Source: Baffinella frigidus (Eukaryota > Cryptophyceae > Cryptomonadales > Baffinellaceae). From it: a stretch of DNA of 23,191 nt. The notes under the pieces were generated by a model that did no database searches, was not told where the DNA came from, and saw only the letters and a program-made list of their open reading frames with translations. Shown here piece after piece: positions 17,783-23,191 of the stretch; within the stretch, counting starts at the first letter, position 1, and each line of letters opens with the position of its first letter. The stretch is from positions 107,251-130,441 of the forward strand of contig MU647212.1 in assembly GCA_026770585.1 (NCBI GenBank), written 5' to 3'. A program made the translations under genes and the position numbers.

Positions 17783-18371
17783 AAGACTAATATGTTTTTT
17801 TGAAAAGAGACTAAATAAATACACCTTGTGGTTCTGAAATATCTGCTCCAACATTATGGTCTGACCTCTAACTCTGCCTCCGTCGGGTTGACTGATCGTT
17901 TTCACCCCCCCTTAAAGTTGACGGGGTTGTACCACAAAACAGGGGAATTACCGTCATGGCTCCTCATTGTGAACAGACAAGATTAACCCAGGCAGAGCTA
18001 GAACCTCCTCATGCACAGCAGGATTTCACATACGGAAAGTCTTCGATTGCAGGGTTAGACAGCCTGCGGTGGTGCAATCGCGTTGGTCTCACAAATGTGG
18101 TCTCACCAATTTGATCTCACCAATTTCGTGAGACCGGGAAGTTTTCAGAGTGACTCCACCCTGGAGGGGACTTGCGGCCAATCCCGAATAACCCTTGATC
18201 GCAAAAGTTGACAGGATTTGTACTACTAAAATACTTATAAGACCGTTTTGTACCAGATCCATTCATCACGGGGGACTGAGGGCTCAGTCCTTTTCAAGGG
18301 GAGTTGACTTAAGAATGCTCAAAATACCCCCACCCTGCCTCCAGGGTGGGCTGGAACTGCATTACCCCCTG
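17783..18371. other. Between the two FDP-motif genes; no gene recognised
   Basis: After the possible poly(A) signal at 17814 there is no convincing exon. Around 18087-18145 (T)CTCACAAATG, TCTCACCAATTTG and TCTCACCAATTTCG form a short tandem repeat ending in an inverted GTGAGACC. Confidence 0.4.
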
Positions 18372-18546
18372 GTGTGCGAGGCTTGTGCTGAGTTTTAGAA
18401 CTCGTTTTCTTAAGTCAATTCCTCTACAAATTTGTCAACTTATGCGGAGAGTAAAGAATAAGTTGACGAATTTGTAGGGGAATTGACTTAAGAAAACGAG
18501 TTTTAGAACTCGTTTTCTGAGATAAGTGTGCGAGGCTTGTGCTGAG
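18372..18546. mobile_element. TTATCTCAG-family MITE, left end lost, 21-bp flanking repeat
   Basis: 18393-18525 matches the element at 15007 closely, but the outer left arm (TTATCTCAGAAAACGAG) is missing. Both sides carry the same 21 bp (GTGTGCGAGGCTTGTGCTGA, then G) at 18372-18392 and 18526-18546. This is far longer than the 4-bp duplication at the intact copy. Confidence 0.85.
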
Positions 18547-18552
18547 GCGTGT

Positions 18553-18634
18553 ATGGTGGCCATGTCTGAACGCATGTACTCACGTATGGTAGGTACAATG
18601 CGGTTGTCCAAACCTCAACACACATGGCCACCAT
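18553..18634. repeat. 13-bp inverted repeat
   Basis: ATGGTGGCCATGT at 18553-18565 is inverted as ACATGGCCACCAT at 18622-18634. It is a short element or hairpin upstream of the first FDP exon of gene 2. Confidence 0.6.
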
Positions 18635-18748
18635 GTACTCTCTCCCGAGGAGGCCTTGCCAACAGTTCGGAGCCGGGACTTGGGTGTAGGGGTTGGTTTA
18701 GGGGTCAGAACCCTGGACCCGTACCCTGCATTCTAAACGTTACACCAG

Positions 18749-21700
18749 GTCTCTGGCGATGATCTCAGAGAAATCGTTCGATCCCGAGATGCTCCTTGAC
18801 CCTGAGATGCAGAGGCGTGGTGGGGAAGAATTCATGACTACCGTGTTGTTACTAACGAAGGTGTGTCTCTCGCGGGGGAACAGGTCGCTGGCGATGATCT
18901 CAGAAAAGTCGTTCGATCCCGAGATGCTGGTGACGAACCTCTGCGCGCAAGACTCCTTCGACCCGGACAGAGACGGGTGCGTACACACACCGACGGTTAA
19001 CAATCAAACGACGGTTGGCTAACGTTTTTAGTCAACGAAAAGGTACGTACACTGACGTTTGACTAACTACACCCACCACTTTCAAAACGAATACTTTCAA
19101 ATGAATGCACATTTTCCTGGTACGCATCCGGCACGGTTCACACATCCATTTTTCAATCCCGAGATGCTGGTGACGAAACTCTGCGCACACGACTCCTTCG
19201 ACCCTGACAGAGACGGGTGCGTGCATCCTCCCACCATCTCACCCCTGCCCCCTTAGGGTACAACCGTCGTTGTACGCACAACCGGTTGACTAACTACACC
19301 CAGCACTTTGAAATGACTACATACAAACCTCTGCGCACCAGACTCCTTCGATCTCATCCTGGGTAGTATTTCTGAGAAATACGATCCTGGCAACGAAAAT
19401 TACTACACACCGGACATTTTCAGTCACGTCCGTGTAGTAATTTTCGTTGCAAATCGAATCGGAGATCCCCGAAATCGTATTTCTCAGAAATACTCGCCGG
19501 GGTGAGATCCGGACAGGGACGCGTCTCGCACACCGGTTGACTAACTTTGGTCGACCCACTTTGTTCAACGAAAAGGTGTAGTTAGTCTGACTGAACCCTA
19601 CACCCTCAACCCCAAACCCCAAAACCCAACCCCAACCCCCAAACCCCACACCCCAAACCCCAAACCTCAAACCATAATCGCAGGGTATACCCAGAGGCGA
19701 GCGACGCGTCGTTCGATCCCGACCGCATGGGCTTCCTGGTCTCGCCCGCCAAGTCTCCTTTTCTGTGTGTCTTGTCCGCCAACACTCATCCTTTCGGTGT
19801 GTCGTGTCCACCAGTGTGTCTAGTTGCCTTGGTCGTGTCCACGAAACACAGGGTGTGTCAAGAGGCAAGCGACGCGTCGTTCGATCCTGACCGCATGGGC
19901 TTCCTGGTCTTGTCCGCCAACACTTCTCCGTGTCTCGTCCGCGAACAGTTGTGCTTTCGTTATGTCTCGTCCATGCAACACGTTTCCTTGGTCTTGTCCG
20001 CCAACTGTGGTGTTTTCGGTGTGTCTCGTCCACCAACATTTCTGTTTCCCGTGGTCTTGTCCACGACACACTCGTTGCATTGGTCTTGTCCGCTGCCAGT
20101 TGTGCTTTCGACGTGGATCGTCCGCCGAGAGTTGTGTTGCGGTTGTGTCTCGTCCGCAACATTTATGTTCTCTGTGTATCCCGTGCGCCAACACGTGTGC
20201 TTTCGTTAGGTTGCGTCCGCCAACACGTTTGTTCTCTGTGTGTCTCGTCCCCCGACACCTTTTAAAGTTCAGTTTCCTTCCAGATCGGGAAATCGGAGGT
20301 TTTCCAGAGAGGTACAGAGGAGAGCGGCGAGTCTATGGTTGGACATTTTGGACGTTGTTTGGGAGGAGGTCCAGGAGGTTCAGACAACAGTGATGAGTTG
20401 CTGTCTCGCACACCAATGAGGATTTGGGAGCAGGTCTAAGAGGAGTTGTTCGACCCTGAAAGTGAAGCCCAGGTCGATAGGCCATGCTTTCACAGCTTGT
20501 ATGCGTGTCTTGTCCGCCAACACTCATCATTTCGGTGTGTCGTGTCCACCAGTGTGTCTAGTTGCCTTGGTCGTGTCCACGAAACACAGGGTGTGCCCAG
20601 AGGCAAGCGACGCGTCGTTCGCTGTGGTGTGTGCGGGATCTACCCGAACCATAGCGCGAAAGAAAATATCGACCCGCGCGTTTGCCGCTCAGGCCTAGGA
20701 TTGGGAAATCCGAACACGGTACATATAGGTGTAGAGCGTTTGCGGTAATTGTTGTCCGTTTTGGACGTACGGTTTCCCCGTTCCCCCGTTTTGAAAAGGG
20801 ACTTATAGGACGTGACAAGGATTTTAAATAGTACCAGAATTGCGCCTCTTGGTACTATTCAAAATCCTTGTCACGTCCTATAAGTCTCTTTTCAAAACGG
20901 GGAAACGGGGAAACCGTACGTCCAAAACGGACAACAATTACCGCAAACGCTCTACAGATCCAGTTGTATACGCTACATGAATCTCAAAACGGACGTGGTT
21001 CGGGAGCAGGTTCAGGAGGAGTCGTTCGACCCAGAACGCGAGGAACAGCGCCGCAGCCTCGGTGAGAGAGACGCCCTCGACTGTTGACTAATCAAAACTC
21101 CAAACAGTGTGGAATACCAACCGTATCTCTCCGTCAACCGTATCTCACCGAAGGTGAGATACGGTTGACTAATCCAAACGATGTGGTCTTTGTGTGTACG
21201 AGCGGTCACTCCGCCAATCAGTATGGGCACAGTTTGTAACACCGCCGTACTTCTCAGCTGCAAAAGTTGACTTCTTGATTTTTGGTATAAATTTGGCAAC
21301 TTTTGGCGGAAGAGGACAGGGGTGATTAGAACCGTATCTGGTGCCTGCCGTGGGGCGAAAGTTGGTCGCCAGACCAAAGTTTGATCCTAGACCCTGAACC
21401 CAAAACCCTAACACCCAACCCCTAACCCTCAACCCCTAACCCTTAACCCCTAACCCCCAACCCCTAACCCCTAACACCTAACCCCTGACCCCTAACCCCT
21501 AACCCCTAACCCCTAACCCCAAACCCTAACCCCTACACCCTACACCCTAAATTCTAAACCCTGAACACTCTACCCTCAACCCTTCACCCCCAACCCTATA
21601 CCTTAAACCCCACACCCTAAACCCGAAACCCCAAACCCTCCAGGAGTATTCTCCGTGTCGTCGGAGATGTCATTCGACCCTGAGAGGTGCGCTCCAGCCG

Positions 21701-23070
21701 CTGCCGAGCGAGGACGGGACACAATTATACAAACTTCCACCTGAATCCTGAAGGAAATAGACTTTTAAAATGAAACAGCCAGGACCGGAATCCCGGTCCT
21801 GGCTTTCATGCGTGTGCTTGGTTGGCTCAACAGCGGACCGGCGCCGAACGCCCCCCCCCGGGGGGGGTTCTGTGAGAGTTTAAACGGAATTGGAGCAGCT
21901 GTTTTATGCCATGGCGAGGATGGGGTCTGTGGTTTAGGGTTTGTGGTTTAGGGTTACGCCAGTTTGTCCGAGCCACGTCCTCGTGCTGCGTCCTTTGTGA
22001 CCTCGTGGAACAGCCCCGCCGGCAGGCTCGTGAACGGACGCCGAAGCCAGACGGTCGGTCGTGACTGCCTTGCGTGTTCCTAGGGCGATGTGCTCTGTAG
22101 CCTCCCGAGTGGGGCGGGGGTGGGGGTGGGGAGGAGGGCGGGACGAGGGGGTCGATGCACTCTGTAGACTCTGTAGACTCTGTAGAGGCGCGGTGACAGC
22201 CCCGCCGGCAGGCTTGTGAACGGCGCCGAAGCCAGACGGTCGGTCGTGACTGCCTTGCGTGTTCCTACCGGGCTCCACTCGGTAGGCTACGAAGCGAAGC
22301 GGAGGACGTGCTACGAAGCGGAGGACGTGCTTCGTAGCCTACCGAGTGGATACATATGTGACCTCCTCTGTAGACTCTGTAGAGGAGCGGTGTGTCAAAC
22401 GCCAATATCATTCGTCGAAGGACCAATATCGTACGTTGAAGGGAGCACTCAGTATTATTTGAAGTGAAGGTGTGTGCGTGGTGCAGGCTGTACCTAGAAC
22501 GGATCGGCGTGTTTTCTGGTACTAATCGGACTGGACCTGTTTTTTTTGTTGGGTACCAATCGGGCTGTCGTGTCCTGTGTCTCGTCCGCCGACTGTACCT
22601 GGAGCGAAGCGGCGTGTCCTTGGCGCAATTGTTTTGCGACCCGGAAAACGAGTCTCGCGTCTACCCGGAGACTAATCGGGACCGTCACGTCCTGTTTCCC
22701 GGTGCTAATCGGACTATCACGTCTTTTTCCCCGGTACTAATCGGCCTGCCGTGTCATGTATCGTGTCCAGGCTGTATCTGGAGCGGAGCGGCGTGTCCTT
22801 GGGAGAGAAGTCGTACGATCCGGAGAATGATGCTCGCGTCTACCCGGAGAACTCCGATATGTCCTTCGATCCTGAGAGGTTCGCAACCTGTTGAAACTTA
22901 CGCCCCCTCGCACACACCCCAGTCTCCCACCCCACACCCCACACGCCACACCCCCACGACCCCGCACCGCACACCCACGCTCCGCACCTGACGGTGTAGG
23001 TGCGGAGTTTGGTTCAGTGTGATGGTTGTAGCTGAACGGAGAACTCCGATATGTCCTTCGACCCTGACAG
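18749..23070 (+). CDS. FDP-motif repeat protein (gene 2), 3' incomplete
   Basis: Function unknown. Recurrent exons encode short acidic motifs S[FY]DP[DE]. Best exons: 18749-about 18819 (SLAMISEKSFDPEMLLDPEM), 18884-18976 (SLAMISEKSFDPEMLVTNLC, then AQDSFDPDRDG), 19684-19738 (VYPEASDASFDPDRMGFL), about 20957-21061 (VQEESFDPEREEQRRSL), 21644-21686 (VFSVSSEMSFDPER), 22487-22518 (LYLERIGVFS) and 22771-22878 (LYLERSGVSLGEKSYDPEND, then ARVYPENSDMSFDPER). Joins that fit in phase: 18976 to 19684 (RDG-VYPEA), 21061 to 21644 (SLG-VFSV) and 21686 to 22487 or 22771 (PER-LYLE). Many exons begin with one base and end with two, so they can be duplicated or skipped without a frameshift. Other copies are broken. 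No start codon is assigned, and the donor at 23071 points past the window end. Exon choice is uncertain; the motif array itself is clear. Confidence 0.6.
19158..19216 (+). pseudogene. 3'-half copy of an FDP exon
   Basis: CCCGAGATGCTGGTGACGAA, then ACTCTGCGCACACGACTCC repeats 18918-18976 (PEMLVTKLCAHDSFDPDRDG) and keeps the donor GTGCGT. The first half of the exon and its acceptor are replaced by unrelated sequence, so it lacks a 3' splice site. Confidence 0.7.
19333..19520 (+). pseudogene. FDP exon copy split by a MITE
   Basis: ACCTCTGCGCACCAGACTCC, then TTCGATC before the element and CGGACAGGGACGCG after it are the two halves of a DSFDPDRD coding segment. The element occupies 19354-19505, with GATC on each side. 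The exon copy can no longer encode the motif. Confidence 0.75.
19354..19505. mobile_element. MITE inside an FDP exon, GATC target duplication
   Basis: Ends TCATCCTGGGTAGTATTTCT / TCACCCCGGCGAGTATTTCT (right end inverted), continuing GAGAAATACGAT in both. It is 152 bp long, flanked by GATC at 19350-19353 and 19506-19509. An inner pair CAACGAAAATTACTACAC / CAACGAAAATTACTACAC (inverted) is shared with the element at 12952. Confidence 0.88.
19594..19676 (+). repeat. CCCCAAA tract before an FDP exon
   Basis: CCCTACACCCTCAACCCCAA and similar repeats end about 8 bp before the CAG at 19681-19683. C-rich on the sense strand. Confidence 0.85.
19745..20262. repeat. Degenerate TCTTGTCCGCCAACA minisatellite
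   Basis: The block TGTCTYGTCCRCCAACA recurs every 30 to 40 bp with changes (for example near 19768, 19911, 19995, 20023, 20082 and 20213). It produces long open frames on both strands, which I do not accept as genes. It fills the intron after exons 19684-19738 and 19852-19906. Confidence 0.75.
19767..19883 (+). repeat. 117-bp segment duplicated at 20505-20621
   Basis: From GTGTCTTGTCCGCCAACACT to GCGACGCGTCGTTCG the two segments are almost identical. The first continues into a full exon copy (19852-19906, VCQEASDASFDPDRMGFL). The second breaks off after VCPEASDASF and runs into unrelated sequence. Exon copies therefore travel together with the upstream intron. Confidence 0.88.
20400..20456 (+). 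pseudogene. Degenerate FDP exon with an in-frame stop
   Basis: GGGAGCAGGTCTAAGAGGAG, then TTGTTCGACCCTGAAAG corresponds to GGGAGCAGGTTCAGGAGGAG, then TCGTTCGACCCAGAACG at 21002-21039. CAG has become TAA, so the frame reads EELFDPE only after a stop. Short fragments of the same exon (GAGGTACAGAGGAG and GAGGTCCAGGAGG) occur near 20309 and 20365. Confidence 0.6.
20730..20956. mobile_element. 227-bp near-perfect palindrome
   Basis: Arms of about 107 bp (starting TGTAGAGCGTTTGCGGTAAT) are inverted around a loop of about 13 bp (GAATTGCGCCTCT), with only a few mismatches and small indels. The arms are much more alike than those of the other elements, so it is young or kept alike by conversion. The right end (CTACAG) directly precedes a possible FDP exon. 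No target duplication is obvious. Confidence 0.92.
21085..21180. repeat. Inverted and direct repeats after an FDP donor
   Basis: ACCGTATCTCACCGAAGGTGAGATACGGT forms a clean hairpin at about 21137-21165. TTGACTAATC and AACCGTATCTC recur around it. Similar GTTGACTAAC strings occur after FDP donors near 19062, 19286 and 19537. Confidence 0.55.
21385..21643 (+). repeat. CCCTAA/CCCCTAAC tract ending at an FDP exon
   Basis: About 250 bp of AACCCCT, CCCTAAC and CCCCAAA end in CCCTCCAG right before the exon at 21644. C-rich on the sense strand. Confidence 0.9.
21771..21809. other. Strong hairpin
   Basis: A 12-bp perfect stem AGCCAGGACCGG / CCGGTCCTGGCT (21777-21788 and 21793-21804) with an AATC loop, extended by TGAA / TTCA. 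Resemblance to a bacterial terminator is superficial here. It is a small palindromic insertion or an RNA hairpin in an intron. Confidence 0.7.
22010..22267. repeat. 72-bp direct repeat, 186 bp apart
   Basis: ACAGCCCCGCCGGCAGGCTC and onward to CTTGCGTGTTCCTA is present at 22010-22082 and 22196-22267 with few changes. Between them GACTCTGTAGACTCTGTAGA forms a 10-bp tandem repeat that recurs near 22370. Confidence 0.85.
22274..22350. repeat. Inverted repeat with 22-bp arms
   Basis: TCCACTCGGTAGGCTACGAA, then GC is perfectly inverted at 22329-22350. Between the arms ACGAAGCGGAGGACGTGCT is partly repeated in direct orientation. Confidence 0.8.
22583..22675 (+). pseudogene. FDP exon copy without an acceptor
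   Basis: CTGTACCTGGAGCGAAGCGG and onward reads LYLERSGVSLAQLFCDPENE, then SRVYPE, clearly the same exon as 22771-22878. However, the base pair before CTG is GA where the working copy has AG|G, and the second FDP motif is missing. It probably cannot be spliced at this site. Confidence 0.6.
23031..23070 (+). pseudogene. 3'-half copy of the last FDP exon
   Basis: GGAGAACTCCGATATGTCCT, then TCGACCCTGACAG repeats the end of 22771-22878 (ENSDMSFDPDR) with donor GTTCGC kept. I see no good CAG acceptor upstream, but an AG at 23041-23042 might serve in another phase. Confidence 0.5.
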
Positions 23071-23082
23071 GTTCGCACCAAC

Positions 23083-23154
23083 CTTCAGGGTTGAGAGTTG
23101 AGGGTTGAGGGTTGAGGGTTGAGGGTTGGGGGTTGAGGGTTGAGGGTTGATGGT

Positions 23155-23186
<32 letters not shown>

Positions 23187-23191
23187 GGTTG
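23083..23191 (+). repeat. TTGAGGG tandem repeat at the window end
   Basis: At least 14 units of GTTGAGG, nearly perfect, starting 12 bp after the donor at 23071. It is a one-base variant of TTTAGGG and G-rich on the sense strand, the opposite of the tracts before acceptors. Confidence 0.95.

Noticed and set aside
19317-20162. 281-codon minus-strand frame and overlapping plus-strand frames with repeats
   Set aside because: They follow the degenerate TCTTGTCCGCCAACA minisatellite and cross a MITE; the repeats in the protein come from the DNA repeat.
21777-21804. Bacterial-type terminator
   Set aside because: There is a strong stem but no T run, and the surroundings are eukaryotic introns with many other palindromes.
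1-23191. tRNA, rRNA, transposase or reverse-transcriptase genes
   Set aside because: I looked on both strands and recognised none; all mobile elements seen are short and non-coding.

Overview
The window looks like nuclear DNA of a eukaryote, probably an alga or related protist. Coding sequence is cut into short exons (10 to 61 codons) with GT..AG borders and matching phases. There is a tandem C2H2 zinc-finger gene, plant-type TTTAGGG-like tracts occur at many interior sites, and small inverted-repeat (MITE-like) elements are abundant. I cannot name the species. A signal peptide followed by a GAF motif on the zinc-finger protein faintly suggests a secondary-plastid lineage. The long open frames in the window are mostly read-through of low-complexity DNA; the real genes had to be assembled exon by exon.

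Layout. 126-3672 (+): nine exons, open at the 5' end, encode a protein of about 20-residue Trp repeats ending in a charged helix. I do not recognise the family. 3673-6614: MITE copies, a GA tract and a TTTAGGG-like tract, with no supported gene. 6615-7838 (+): an uninterrupted ORF with a signal-peptide-like start and 11 C2H2 zinc fingers. 7839-9330: MITEs, then a degenerate array of the 3' end of the next gene. 9331-13575 (-): a five-exon gene of 143 codons resembling the DUF1764 family (LDDIF and TEDGLPIYTEEE motifs), with 4.2 kb of introns full of repeats. About 440 bp separates it from a divergent gene at 14014 (+) whose first two exons make a PDZ domain.

14938-17782 (+): repeated exon modules (GGVSQQS-type, then ASIGSLGEESYR-type) and a terminal exon with the motif KSFDPD. 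This may be the 3' part of the PDZ gene or a separate gene. 18749 to beyond the window end (+): a second array of exons carrying [KDM]S[FY]DP[DE] motifs, joined in consistent phase and accompanied by many duplicated, truncated or transposon-broken exon copies.

The unifying observation is that repeat-protein genes are growing by exon duplication inside DNA saturated with MITEs and telomere-like or CT microsatellites. On the sense strand the C-rich (CCCTAAA/CCCCAAA) or CT-rich tracts repeatedly lie just upstream of a CAG 3' splice site, on both DNA strands. All exon borders are inferred by eye from splice motifs, phase and repeat homology; no transcript or database evidence was available.
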